From positions 310,001 to 374,000 of the forward strand of contig JAODTK010003333.1 in the NCBI GenBank assembly GCA_026419785.1: a DNA stretch of 64,000 bases, written 5' to 3'. The translations under genes and the position numbers were made by a program. The stretch is from Sclerodactyla briareus (lineage: Eukaryota; Echinodermata; Holothuroidea; Dendrochirotida; Sclerodactylidae). The notes beneath the pieces are model-generated. The model saw only the letters and a program-made list of their open reading frames with translations. It was not told the DNA's origin and did not search any database. Of this stretch, positions 1-12,260 are shown piece by piece; positions within the stretch are counted from its first letter, which is position 1, and each line of letters starts with the position of its first letter.

Positions 1-180
1 AATGATGTTGTCATACGACTGCTTCTCTTGAACGTTTCGACCTTTCTCCTTCCTTCGAGCTTCCCCTCCATAGTTTGAAGTGTTAGTTTACTACTCTGCC
101 ACCTCCTCTGAGAGTGGTCCATATCCAAGAATATTGCAATATAGTACTTTAGTATATGTTTGGATGCAATCATGGTGGTG
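1..180. other. Unassigned leading segment
   Basis: AT-rich sequence ahead of the first copy of the 2.2-kb duplicated unit. I see no supported gene or repeat boundary here. Confidence 0.5.
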
Positions 181-2465
181 ATTTTTTTGTTCCGTGGAAG
201 TGTAGAATTAATGACGGACGGGTTAAAACCAGTAACGGCTGCCAGTTTCGAGCCAACCGACTAAAGCCACTGTCCGAACACCAATTTCACGAGCAAATTC
301 GCAGTAAAAATGGAAATCCTTGGCTGATATATTCAACAGAATAACAAGGATATTATGAAGTAATTGGGAGGTTGTGACGACGTAGTTTTCCATATTCTTG
401 CCCCAGACGTTGGTGCATCGAAAGTTGTTAGGGCATTTATGCACATTATAATTTGTAAATTATACACCCTATTCCACATTGACAGTCCTCATTGTGTGGG
501 GGAGCCGCAAAAAATCACTGAAATGACAGAAAGGATACGAAAACTTGTAAACTATGTAGTAATTTTGAGGCAGCTCTTTGTTGACTGATATGAGGTGACC
601 TTTTGCCAATGATGCAAATTGGTTTGGTTTCATTTCACCCGTGAAATTCATCAAAATGAAATGATTACCTGAAGGGTAATCGAATTAGGAAATGATTTAT
701 TCCCGGATCGAATCATGCCTCGTTTATTCGGTCTTCAATGCTCAAATAACTGGTCAGCTCTAACGAGGAAGCTGATCACCTGAAAAAATAGTTTTGGGTT
801 TGATGCCCTATTCCCATTGTCCCTTACATCTAACTGAGGGAATGCTAGGAACCGGGACACAATCGATTGAGGAAAACTTTCCATAATGACCTTCCAACCA
901 AGTGAAGTGGAGAGCATTTGTATGTTTAGGCACTCGATAATTTTCATTGCATTGTACACTGTTTTCAGCTATACAAACGGTGACCCCAAACTGTATAATT
1001 GAGATGATACATGCTCTATCAGGAATATCCTTAGGGGTGTGTGCGGAAGTCATTAATACTAACAACGCGTCATTTTGTTCTTTCAAGTGGAATGTCGTGA
1101 ATGTAGGCTCCCAGTGTGGTTGAGTAATATAAATTCAGTTGTAGACATTGCATATCAAGCCGCGGTAATGCAAGATAGAATCGCTGATTTCGATGCGCAC
1201 GAGTACAAATAAAAAAAACTAAAAAAAAAAAAAACTTTTGTAACAAAATTGAAATGTGAATAGAACATTAATACACCAAATCCAGCGGTACAGCCTCCTC
1301 GTGTGTTTTGAACAATGGATCTTCATTTCATAACATTGATTATCTTGCTGTTTCACATGTCAAACGGCCTATGTTCCTACTCAAAGATTTCAAATGTTTA
1401 TCACATACCTCTCATAGATTTTAATGTATGCCATTCCATTTCAATAATTTGAACTTATAAAACCCAGATGAAGAAGGTTCAAGGCAAACATTTCAAAAGG
1501 AGTCATATGAGACGCGTCAAAAAGAATTTTTATTCAATGAATAGTCTGTAATCACATGATTAGCCATTAAATCACGGTTGGCTTACGAACAAATACAATG
1601 GACATCCATTGAAAAATAAACATTGTACTTTTTTATTCCTTTTCTCTCTCAATCCTTGTAAGACCATGCATATAGTGTGACGTTTCATTTAATTTCTGGT
1701 TCGGAATTGGAGGGAAAGTTGGCCTCTATGATCGTTTCCATTTCCAGACTATGACTGTATGGCGTGCCTAATCCAGCTCGCAAGTGATGCTGTAAATTAG
1801 GTGGCCTAATATCAACGCTGCTCTATCCGCGTCGCAACTGTTTCGGGAGGACGGTGTTCTAGTTTGCATAATTATATGATATACTCATTTTGTTCACCGA
1901 TTCCTCTCCCCCGTTACTTTCCGCAAAGCCGTTTGTAATGTTGCCTGTGAGTAGTATATGGTTTTACGATAGGATCAAAACAAAATGTATTCGCTATTTA
2001 TTATAGAAGGTCATGGAGTGTGACATTTTTGCAGATTAACAACAAGTACAGAACATCATTCTTGTCTGTGAAATACAGACAAGGACGTATAAAGTCCAGA
2101 GAATGACAGGCGAACCAGTGACATGTCACCAGACCCTTCAAGATTAGGATCGTAAGAAGAGGGCGATCGATTTAGTAGACGTGATGAGATCTGAAAATCG
2201 TGGGTGTGAATAACATTGAAAGAGACATTTTGAAGGGGATGGTTTTCACAATGATTGAGGTGAAAATACTCTTGGAGCGTCCCACAACTACTGACAGAAT
2301 ATTGGAATCATTTTTCCGATATTCCCGTGAGCAAAAAGATGGCTGACCTGCCTAAAATCTCAGAAACGCAATCTTTATTGCCCAAAAGACTATCGACAAG
2401 AGATAGAGAGAGAGGGGGGGGTGGGAGAGAGGGGGAGTGAGACAGCGGAAGAGAGAGAGAGGGGG
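180..2465 (+). repeat. Large direct repeat, copy A (non-coding, ~2.2 kb)
   Basis: Seen in sequence: this stretch aligns in the same orientation with 6270-8475. Anchors include 'cagcctcctcgt' near 1290 and 7430, 'tacagacaaggacgta' near 2075 and 8136, 'gtgacatgtcacc' near 2119 and 8180, and 'gatcacctgaaaaa' near 773 and 7060. By eye the better blocks are about 80-85% identical, with indels of 100-300 bp between them. Both copies run into a 'gagagagaggggg' purine tract at the right end. Neither holds an open frame that is conserved between copies, so a non-coding or long-dead mobile unit is more likely than a gene. The identity of the repeat is unknown to me. Confidence 0.8.
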
Positions 2466-2477
2466 AAAACGTCTGGT

Positions 2478-2556
2478 GACTGCTGGGTTTCGAACCCGGC
2501 CTATTTACTTGCAACGGGTCATGATCCACTCTAATCTACCATTTTCTCCCACGCCA
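2478..2556 (-). mobile_element. tRNA-like SINE head (relic)
   Basis: Read on the minus strand, this contains an A-box-like stretch ('tggtagattagagtgg', about 2526-2541) followed about 30 bases later by a perfect RNA polymerase III B box (GGTTCGAAACC, 2486-2496). No plausible anticodon stem or closed acceptor stem can be drawn, so it is not a working tRNA gene. It most resembles the head of a tRNA-derived SINE, with the adjacent purine-rich 2400-2465 tract lying downstream of it on the minus strand. Confidence 0.55.
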
Positions 2557-4780
2557 AGTGCAAATTCTAGAGAATTCTTGATTTAGACTAATATATAGAT
2601 ATGAAGCATTTTATCCGGAATGTTATATATAAAAAAAAAAAAAATACCTGGAATTCCGCCTTCCACTCACTCACTGAGAAAATATTGGGAAATTCCTTTT
2701 TTCAATTCGATCAATATGATTGACAATTGAATTTTTTAATGTCTATAATAACCAAGTCTTCAATGTATCATTCACAAACTTTTAAGCAGAAGCTCCGACG
2801 ACCTACCCACCTAAATGTCGAGTTCCTCACCCATGGTCAAGTAGTTGCGCTCTTCCTCAATGGAGAGCAAAGCTATGCGTTGTTTGTAACTTCACGGATA
2901 GCAAAACGCATGCGCCAAAGAAAATAGGGTGAATCATCAGGTTTATTGATGATCAATGATTAATATTTTTTTCAACACGAGCTCACTTAGAAACACTTAT
3001 GTGGTTTGTTTAACGATGTATATATGTCAGAGGAAAATGATTTTTTGCTGACGACTGTATTGAACAATACATTACAATACCGAATGATCATATGCAAAGG
3101 AAAAAGAAATCAAGTAGACGTTGGAAGTTCGAGGGGGCGTGTCGAACCATATTAGCAGATACGGCATTTGAAAGGAGTGATAACTCACTTGTGGAAATGA
3201 AAACCGTTCAAAATTAGGGATTCATCTCAAAACATAGTTATGGGTATGAGGCTGTAGCCCCTGATGAGATGATTTTAAGACAAAATTCTAGAAGTGCTAG
3301 ATACATTATTCGGGCTTCTGTTCATTTTTTTTTTTCAATTATCACTCGGGTAACATTTCCCATTTTAATTTGACATAAAACATTTGCAAATACCTTCAAA
3401 GATATTTGATGGATACTAGCAAATGAAGAATAACATTGACGATATACCACGGTTCACTACGGCTGTGTATCACATAGGACTCAGTAGGATGCAAGTTACG
3501 AATCCCAATGGATGGATCTCAGCCAATACGAGAAGATATAACTGATGCTGGAACACTCTTTCCTGTGAAACCATTTTCTTTGAACATTTTGTTTCGGAGG
3601 TTGCATTAAAATCATTAAAGGGATAGGGCCTATAATCAGATAGACAGATACGCACGATAGGAGACGAAATGTCACATCCAGATGAATGAAATTCACGAAT
3701 ACATTAAAAGAATCAGGTTTAGGAAGCAGTTGATAGTGTGAGTGAGACCGCCAGCGGAAACGGGCGTAAATTATGTCTCGTTCCAACTACCTGTCTATTT
3801 CACTCGAGGCATGCGCACTTGGAATGGGCTATAAGCAAGGACAAGGTTGAGTCGATAAGAGTTATCTATCTCTTTAGGATTGGTGAGAGTTGTTACGTAA
3901 ATAATTGAGATCTGAGAGGATTTAACATTCTGCCGCGGCAGTGAATACCGCGAATCCCAATAAACAAGGCACATGGAGATAATTTTTTACCTGATTCATA
4001 CATCAGATTAAGCCGCTGAGGGCCAGAATGTTTTGCCGATCATTTTCCAACATTCTCACTGATTTGTTGTTATGAGTATTAGTTGGTATTTGTATGCTAT
4101 CAGAGCAAGTTGAGATAAGCTCTAAAGATGTATGGATGCGTGGGCAGAGGAATGTGACGTGGGATAATTGAAAAGGACATCTTGGGAATATAAGTTCAGC
4201 CAGCATGATTGCAGCTTTCGTTTCAGGAGAGGGTGACTACTATTGGAGTTCTCCTGTCACGCTAAATCCGAGGACATGAGCCAAACAACTGAAGGAGGAC
4301 TGTCTACGTCCATTTCTGGCTTGGATCAGCATAGCGGATTTGCCTTCTGGCATATCCGCAAACCAAATCGCTGTGAAAAGAGCTATTCAATACGTTTCGT
4401 CTTGTCTATAATATATCTAACATATAATAAGATACATACCTTTCACAGATTTCACCATATCCTCCTGTACGTAGTTTTGCATTGAAAAAGTGAGCGGATT
4501 CATCAGAGCCGTAAATGATGTGGTCGGCGCCGGGTACATAGTATCAAATTCGGTCAGATTCAGGTCACGATCATAAGTGTTCATTATCATAAAAAATAAG
4601 AGCGGCAAGTAGAAAACACTATTCATAAGGTGGAAACCCCGTTTTCTTTTTTATGAGTATACAGGAGGATCGGACCTATAAGACCAGCAAGGGTGCAGAC
4701 CTGGGTATTGGACCATGTCCCGGCAAGTCACAGGAAACAGGGGGCAATTGCCTCTCGGTGGGCTGGTACCTAAATGGAGG
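2557..4780. other. Gap with no supported gene
   Basis: AT-rich DNA with short A/T runs (for example near 2630 and 3325). Several open frames of 60-96 codons exist on both strands, but they overlap one another, look like no family I know, and have no coding support. Nothing else is recognised. Confidence 0.6.
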
Positions 4781-4786
4781 GCGGGA

Positions 4787-4809
4787 GGGGGGGGGGGGGG
4801 GGGGGGGGG
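4787..4809 (+). repeat. 23-base poly-G run
   Basis: A homopolymer of about 23 guanines preceded by 'gagggcgggag'. It is one of many long G or C runs in the window. It may fold as a G-quadruplex and its length is likely unstable or poorly sequenced. Confidence 0.9.
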
Positions 4810-6269
4810 TTAATGCACACCACAGACGACAAATTGTAAATTCCTACCCCTCGTCAAAAAAAAGTTGAACCACTTCACGATTCGTTGAAAACTAAAGAAA
4901 TTAGATATCGTGCCATTACTTAATCGACGATTGACAAATAAGGGGGAGTGATGATAGCTAGACGGACCTGTACCTTGGGGTTGTTGAGTGTAAGGTTCCG
5001 GTGTCGTCTTAGATATTTTGGTAATGGGTATTGCTGTAGTTGTTCCAGCGGGTTCCTACGGGTTTCAGATAACCAAGAAAAGACCGGGGTTGATCATATA
5101 TAGTATCAGTGAGGGTTTGTACCATAAGCTACCGGGACTGTCATTTTACGTCCCCTCCGAAATCAGAACGATAGGTGTGAACCCCAGTATTCTGCCAGTA
5201 CTCGGAACAGGAGGCGAGGAGCGGAAGACGTCACGTTCAACGGACTGCCCACAGTCGACCGACGAGACATATTGCAAGAGAACCGTTCATTATCCACTGC
5301 ATTCAAATCGGAAACCATGAGGTGAAGAGCAAGACCTCGCCCATCGCAAAGGGAAGCACAGCCACAGCCACCTAGAGAAAACATCCGGTGATGCTGGAAT
5401 TTGGAATCGAACTGGGGAATGTGGCTTTGCAAAGCGTCACTATCAGAACCGGTGGCTGGTCCCAATTTGGCATTGCTGGAAGCAACTGGATATGAATGCT
5501 TGAAACTTGAATGTCTTGGCGCCTTGTTGATCCTGAGAGAATATGGCACAACTGCCCAGAAAGAACAAACAATTTGCGAAAATATGGCGGTCACGGATCA
5601 CCCCTTAGTTGTAACTCCGCGTTTTTCGGCTTTAATTGAGCCACACCAATTGATCTTGGGAATGAGGGGAAAATGAACACAAGGGACCGAAGGAAACCGA
5701 AGCGGAGTAAGGCTGACGAGAGTTTGGAGAGGTTTGAAATATGAACAATGGTAATATAACAAGAATTATCATCGACCACACCTTGGATTTCGATACAGGT
5801 ATAGAACAATCTCGAACACAACTTGGATGTTTCGATGCCAGAGTTTTTGAAATAAAGAACGCCTAACAATTACAATCAGCTGAAAAATGGAAACTTTTTT
5901 ACACTTACGCAGCGCGTGCCGGCTTAACGGTTCTTTCCTTCTATGTGGCGGACTCCTTGCTGTCACCAGTAGCTCTGTCGGGTGTAGTCCTCACGCGACT
6001 TGATCGGGCATCCTTCGCCCCCATGTGATTTTGGGGCCGCGTCTATCCCAAGGACAATGGTATCTACCTGGGTTAACCAAAAAACTCGCTGAACGAGATT
6101 AAATTTGTTATTCGAAATCGGAAAACTTCATCTGTACTATATGTTGAATTAATCAATCAAGTGTTTTGCGAGCGTTTGATTTTGGTCCAACTGAATGTTC
6201 CAATGTTTTTTCGCTTCGTAAAAGCTATATTAAAAAACGAGGGGGGTGGGAAGGAGGGGGGGGGTGATT
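4810..6269. other. Gap; possible SINE-like fragment near 5370-5420
   Basis: No supported gene. A 143-codon open frame (5163-5594, minus) has no recognisable domain and overlaps another frame on the opposite strand. On the minus strand, a GTTCGATTCC B-box-like string at about 5400 suggests an old tRNA-derived element, but I cannot find a matching A box, so this is weak. Confidence 0.45.
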
Positions 6270-8475
6270 GAAACCAGTAAGGTTGCCAAATTTGAGCCGA
6301 CCGACTGACAAACCACGATCGAAACATCATGTGACAGGCATATTCGCAGTGAAAAAAGAAAGAAAAAAGAACGTTTTAGCTGATGTAGTCGACAGATTAA
6401 AGAATTATATTATTGGTAATGGGGGGGGGTATGGGTAGTTTCTATATCTTCATCTAGACGTGGGTCTGTGTAACGAAATTTCTCTAGGTTATTGATGTCG
6501 AAATAATTATTACACCCCTCCTCTTCCCAATCTTCATGACCGTCACTAATTGTTGTGGGGGAGTCGACCAAAAAACCATCACTGAAAGACAGGAAAACTG
6601 TTTTACTCTTCTAAATGATAATTTAAAAAAAAATGCAAAACTAGGTAGTGATCTGACGCAGCTCTTTGTTGATTTGTTGTGACCTCTCCCGCACGAAGCA
6701 GTTTCGTGTGAGAAATGTGTGAATCGTAATCATGGACATGAATTCATAGTATCGCGATTAGCAGATTAGGCAATAAACAAGGTCTTTTGACGGTAGGCAT
6801 ATATTCGGGTGCAACGGTCGCCAAATTTACGTGTTATTTGCGCCCTTTCGATATCCCGAAACTTTCCGCTGCATATAGCAATATCTCTCCTGGTTTCAAT
6901 TGAGGGGTGGTGTCCCACCTGGGAAATGTTCGATGCGCATTCCAGGTCCGTAATTGGTCCGAAAGAAATGTTTAGATTCATGCGATGATGGTAATCGGAT
7001 TAGGAGATTGTATTCCCTGATCGATTCATGCTTCGTTGATTAGCTCTAAACAAGGGAGCCGATCACCTGAAAAATTATCCTTGGACAGATGCCTTATTTC
7101 CATTGCCCCCGCATCTAACGGAAAACATTCTACCTGGGCAGAATCGGTATGGTTGAGGACAATTTTGCATAATTATCTCTTCGCCAAGTGATGTGGAGGA
7201 CATGTGTATGTTTGAGCACTCAATAATGTCACTACATTATGCATGGGCAATTCTTTTAACTGAACGAACGGTGAGGTAAGGTATAGGTTATAATCGTAGC
7301 CACGGTGAGGTATAGGTATAATCGCTTATTTAAATGCACACAGAACAAATGAGAAACTGATATAATATCGGTGACGAGCAAATTTGAAATGTATAATAGA
7401 AAGAAAAAAAATGCACTAAATCCACAGGTACAGCCTCCTCGTTTGCGTTGGACAATGGATCATTATTTGGTAACTTTGATTATACGTTGCCGCTTCACAT
7501 GTCACAGGGCCTATACTCATACTCACAGATTCCAAGTGTTGATCACATAGCTCCCATATATATGTTATGTCATTTTATTTCGATAAATTGAACTTATGAA
7601 ACTCAGATAAGAACATGTTCAAGGCATGAACCTCGAGAGAATTCATATGGGACGCGATCGGGAATTTTTGTATTTTCATTCAATTAGTCTGTACTACATG
7701 ATTTAGCATCAAACCAAGGTTAATTCACGAACAAAATATAATGGACATCCATCGAAGAATGAATATTGTAATTTTTTCCACTAAATCTTGTAAGCCAGAA
7801 GCGTGTCCTTTCACTGAATTGATCCGATTCTATGATAGTTTTCATTTCTAGGACTGGCTTGGGAGCAGATCAGCTAGAAGGGAGGTTGTAAAATTAGGGG
7901 GCCATTATTGTCAGAGCTCTCTCTTCCGCATGACAACTTATTTAAGAAGACCTGGTCTAGGTGCATAATTATATGTTGACCGATTCCTGCCAAACCGTTT
8001 ATGATATTTGCCTGTGAATAGTATTGAAATCAAAACAACATTTATTCGCTATAAAGCTATATTCTGATTTATGATAGCTGCTTATTACAACAAAATATGA
8101 GCAAGTTATTCTTTGGATTATGGTAATTGCAAAATACAGACAAGGACGTACAAAGACCAGACCAGAATGACAGGCAAATTGGTGACATGTCACCGGACCT
8201 TCAGGATTAGCATCGTGACAAGAGCGAGATTCCGTTATTACGCACGTGAATATATGAAGATCATGAGTATGAGTAATAATGAAAGATGCATTTTGAAGAG
8301 AATATTTTTTACGGAGATCGAGGTGAAAAGGTGAAAATATTCTGGAAGGGTCGCGCAACTAAAATAAACCTCAAAAGCGCAATTTGTAGTCCCCACACTA
8401 TAAGTAAGAAGAGAGGAGAGAAAGGAGAATCGAGAGAGAGAGAGGGGGGGGGGGGGGGGGGAGGAGAATCCTCAC
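6270..8475 (+). repeat. Large direct repeat, copy B (non-coding, ~2.2 kb)
   Basis: Second copy of the unit at 180-2465, in the same orientation and about 6.05-6.1 kb downstream. Compared with copy A it carries about 250 bp of extra sequence around 6750-6985, lacks part of the A segment around 970-1250, and has a small local duplication of 'ggtgaggta...ggtata' at 7270-7320. The right end passes into 'gagagagagaggggg' with 18 guanines (8444-8461), as in copy A. Confidence 0.8.
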
Positions 8476-8559
8476 GTATACGCTGTGAGTTTGGACCAAA
8501 TTGAGGGGGAGTCATCTCCGACTCAACATTAGACTGTTTAAATAGGACCAAGAGGTATC

Positions 8560-8575
8560 TTTTTTTTTTTTTTTT
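8560..8575 (-). repeat. Poly(A) tract on minus strand
   Basis: Sixteen T on the plus strand, which is a poly(A) run on the minus strand. It begins where the minus-strand open frame 8574-9068 stops, so the TAA stop codon lies at the edge of the tract. This could mark the 3' end of a retroposed copy, or it could be chance. Confidence 0.7.
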
Positions 8576-9068
8576 ATCTTTGTGGAGCTTCAGCAAGGGT
8601 CACAGACTTGGGGTAGCATCTCCACGTATTTAGCGGGCGTTCACCCTCAATTGATGTTGTTGCGGCTGGGGCGGCTATTAGGAACCTTTCAACGGAAGTG
8701 GGGTCACTAGTCTTATATTCGGGAGTCGCGAAGATTCCACTAAACTTGGTGCACCGTTTGTCCTGTGGATTACATACCCAAACACGCACGGTTCTGTTCA
8801 GCGTGGAACTTGCTGGGACTAAGTAGTAGTGAACTTTAAGACTTGAATAGTAGTGGACGCTGTCCACAATGATGCAAGATGACCGGCGAGGTGGAGCTGT
8901 TTGGCGGCCACGCACCCTCCGATGAATTCGCGGAGGAGCATGCCGTGGTGAGAACAGTTGAGGCTTGATGGTATCATACCAGGTCAATCCGAGGCCGCCT
9001 TCGCCTTCTCTCTTTGCCCAGAACGGCACTTGTGCTGAGGTTATAATTAAATTCATGCACTGAATCAA
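8574..9068 (-). CDS. Unidentified open frame, 164 codons
   Basis: One of the two longest open frames in the window, on the minus strand, and richer in G+C than its flanks. I do not recognise the product. The first ~40 codons read like ordinary protein ('VPFWAKREGEGG'), the middle is Arg/Pro-rich, and the last 100 have two cysteines five residues apart in 'CNPQDKRC' and no obvious membrane segment or signal peptide. A methionine near 9068 is the only basis for the start; an exon boundary upstream is equally possible. The stop abuts a poly(A) tract, so there is no room for a 3' untranslated region. It could be part of a retroposed transcript, an exon, a piece of an unknown mobile element, or a chance frame. 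Confidence 0.25.
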   Translation of the reverse strand: MIQCMNLIITSAQVPFWAKREGEGGLGLTWYDTIKPQLFSPRHAPPRIHRRVRGRQTAPPRRSSCIIVDSVHYYSSLKVHYYLVPASSTLNRTVRVWVCNPQDKRCTKFSGIFATPEYKTSDPTSVERFLIAAPAATTSIEGERPLNTWRCYPKSVTLAEAPQR

Positions 9069-9069
9069 T

Positions 9070-11298
9070 TTTTTCTTCTCTGCACAAATTATTGCAGCGA
9101 ATTACAATTATTAATATTATTATTATTAGTGTTTCAGAGAAATAAATCACTAGGTGTACCTAAAAATCGAATCTTACAGCGTTAAGGCACCCATGAACCA
9201 GTAAGTTTCTACAGCTACGAAGTTTGACACAGGCTGATGATGTCCGTAACCGAGTATAATTGTAATAATCTACCTGATGAAAAAAAAAGTTATGTAGCGC
9301 CGGAGATACAGACCCAATAATTTACAGAATTTATTGCGAATTCAGGATATTTCATTGATCCCGTCGTCGGTTCTGGCGTTGGACTGAATTACGGCCCAGA
9401 ATAAGCCCGAGCCCGGGGTCCGTTTTTGCTTGTACTTGGTGCTGTGTCCGCCCCACGAAAAACTCGTTAAAGGACTGTGTGCTAGCTCATATATTAGTGT
9501 GGGACAGATTTGTGAGCATTATTGGGATATAATACTTATTTCGATTCGTCAACATTCTTGTGGCATGAACAATGTTCTGTTTTCTGTTTCTGACTGATAC
9601 CGAAACACCATTTTCATATTCCACAAGTTGTTTGTTACCATCGCTTCGTTCCGATCTTCAGTGCGATTACATAGTTTTCTACAGTTATTCGTAATACGAT
9701 GCTTTGATATTACCTGTCAGCGCGATTTTATTTTCACATATTGAGGGACAAACACAATAACCCAATTTCCCAAATTCGATGTCGATAAGCGATTTATAAA
9801 AAATTGGGGGACAGTGTACTTTTTATTCTTTCCAAGATTGTTCGATGGAACCTACGCAACACGACCAAAGTCAATTACTTATTATTATCTTCTGCCTATG
9901 ATTTTCTCCTGAGGTAGCTTTAACAGTCACAAACTCTCTCGTTGGAAATATTCAAGGCCTCCCATACTCCTAATAGGGCCTATACCAAGACAATTCAACT
10001 CATGTTCTCTGTGAAGCAAAAATTTATATTCTCAAATGTATGAGATTGCAAATTAGCAGTAACAGACGGTGGAATATTCTCTGTGTTGCTTCGAATCAAT
10101 TACCACAAAGAATATATTCCCGTGAATGGACTGACAGGCCCATCCAAGGAGGAAGAGAGTAATACGAGGCAGCCTGCTGAAGTCAGTCGTAAGGATATGG
10201 AGATCATTAGCGTGGGAGTGCGGAGACACTTAAAAGATGAGGTTCTTACTATGGTTGAGATCCTTATGGGAAACAAACGTAAGTTTCAAAGCTGCTGACG
10301 TTACGGGTCGATCGGCTTGGGCGCGGCACCGCAACCCTAGCCTAGTCCCCACAGTCCAGGCCCAGCACAGTGAACAACGCGCTGACACGTCCGTACTTGG
10401 CGGTATGAGGCGGCAGCAGAACATGTACCGTAGACGTTGCTTCATGAGCTTGTACCATGGAGCTATTAAATTGTACCAATACGAAAAGAAAAAGCATTCA
10501 ATAGAAAATAAACTCCGAATCGAATACATGGGATTATGGATTAATTTTCTTAAGATCCCCCCGTATGGCAGACTATTGACAGTTCTCAAGATATCTGTAG
10601 GCCTCGACCCGGAATATTCATCGCTACAAAATATCATATTATGCCGACCATAATGCTCCGGTAAACGAATTATTTCACCACAGTCTAATATTCGGGAAAT
10701 GCAGTTCACCATCCTATGTGATAACACTATCGAAAAAGTTGAGGGAATTTCCGGGATCGAAAAAAAACTACATGTATTCTCAGGTCGTCCTTCGCCAGAT
10801 ATCCCCCCCCCCTTTTTCTTTTACAAAAAAAGATGAATTATGTACTCCCCTATGACTTACTTCACTATATGATTACCTAAACGTGCTATTTTGTCAAACA
10901 GATGTCTATAGATTAAAACGAAGAACTGTATGTGCATGACAGAGTCAACAGGGTTCGACATGAATCTGAACAATGTCACACTTCCCCCTAGTGTATTCAT
11001 CAATCTAAGCGTCTGTTTGTTATTTAATTATTCCTCAAGCTTACTTCAACCATATAAAGGGTGGTATAAAAAAACAAAAAAAAAACAAGCTCTGCTAATA
11101 CAGTATACGTAGCGAATAACAGCGGCTTCCCGACAGCGCTTTTCTTGTAGCATTTCAGAGAAACGAAGGAGATTCTAGAAATATTTTCAGCTACGAGTGT
11201 GGTCAAATACGGATGCCCGTGAGCGGAGACACCACTTTTTTATTCCTTTTTGTCTGAATAAGTTTAGGGGAAGGAGAGGGACTTAGCAATCACTTTGT
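9070..11298. other. Gap with no supported gene
   Basis: Intergenic-looking DNA. Around 10230-10727 both strands are open at once (138 codons on plus, 165 on minus). Neither translation resembles a known family, and the overlap argues that at least one is chance. A short ATT run lies near 9110-9128. Nothing else is recognised. Confidence 0.55.
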
Positions 11299-11299
11299 C

Positions 11300-11341
11300 G
11301 TGTGTATGTGTGTATGTATGTATGTGTGTATGTATGTGTAT
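11300..11341 (+). repeat. (TGTA/TGTG)n microsatellite
   Basis: About 42 bases of mixed TGTA and TGTG units. The following ~100 bases ('cccacttctcgttagcaggatttctcc... gatgaaattccgtgtg') have the style of the degenerate repeat phrases found elsewhere in the window ('ttcgttcaaat', 'gaaacttgg'), so the microsatellite may sit inside an old dispersed repeat. Confidence 0.85.
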
Positions 11342-11599
11342 CCCACTTCTCGTTAGCAGGATTTCTCCAAAAGGTAGACCGATTCGATGAAATTCCGTGT
11401 GTAGTATCAGGGTTGGGTGAAAACGATCTGAATGGATTTTGGGCACGAAATCACTAATTGAGTAGGGTATTTAGTCTGTTTTATATAACTCATTGCTTGC
11501 GGCTTCGTTAGCGGATTGAACCATGGGTGATAAGGTGATTTGGTTGAGCACATAGGGGCAGGATATAAAGTAGATGAACATGATCACAATTTCAGCAGT

Positions 11600-12260
11600 G
11601 AACATCTGCTAATTGAGTTGTCTAACTCTTGCATAATTAATTGAACTAAGGAATATAAAATAACTGATTTGTTCTTCGGATTTTCACAAAACTGTGAATA
11701 TGGTAAATGTGGTGTACTTTCAGTCCCGATTTTTTTAAACAAAGATTCACAGTCACTGTTTGCATAATTCATGCGGAATCTTAAAGGTGGTTGGATTTTC
11801 ATGGAACCTGGTGGGTATGGTTGACCATCTATCATGGATTCAGAGTCAGTGGAGGTCATTCAGCGTGTCTAATTTGCATGATTCATGCGTAATTTTTAGA
11901 TTCATTGAAACTTGGTGGGTATGGCCTACCTCACTCTCCATGCCACATTCTTAACATAGACTAGAGGTCACTTGAGGGATCAGTGTGTCTATTTGCATAG
12001 TTTATTACAAATTCAAGGTTTGTTCGATTTTCATGGAGGCATGGTCCACCTTCCCCCCCCCCCAAAAAAAATGATATTGACTCGGGGGTTATTAAATGTG
12101 TATATTTGCTTCATTCATGCAAATGTTCAAGTTTGTTGGATTCCTATGAAATCTATTGAGTGTGGTTCCACCATTGGTCACGAGATATTCAAAATGAGAA
12201 AATGGGTCAATGGAGGTTGAGTATCGTGTCCAATTTGCATAATTCAGGCAACTTTAGTTA
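11600..12260 (+). repeat. Degenerate tandem array, ~115-130 bp unit, six units
   Basis: A phrase like 'gtgtctaatttgcataattcatgc' recurs with its core at about 11630, 11761, 11875, 11994, 12108 and 12236, giving spacings of 131, 114, 119, 114 and 128 bases. Each repeat is followed by 'ttggattttcatggaacctggtgggtatggt'-like text. The units are strongly diverged, so the array is old. Small frames that cross it are side effects of the repeats. A C10 run with A8 after it near 12050 lies inside the fourth unit. The reverse complement of the unit resembles the repeat at 21330-21650. Confidence 0.8.

Noticed and set aside
5163-5594. 143-codon minus-strand frame as a gene
   Set aside because: No domain, overlapping plus-strand frames, and a B-box-like string inside it suggest old repeat sequence.
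10230-10727. Overlapping open frames on both strands (165 and 138 codons)
   Set aside because: Neither translation resembles a known protein, and two genes on opposite strands over the same bases are unlikely. No poly(A), splice or domain evidence.
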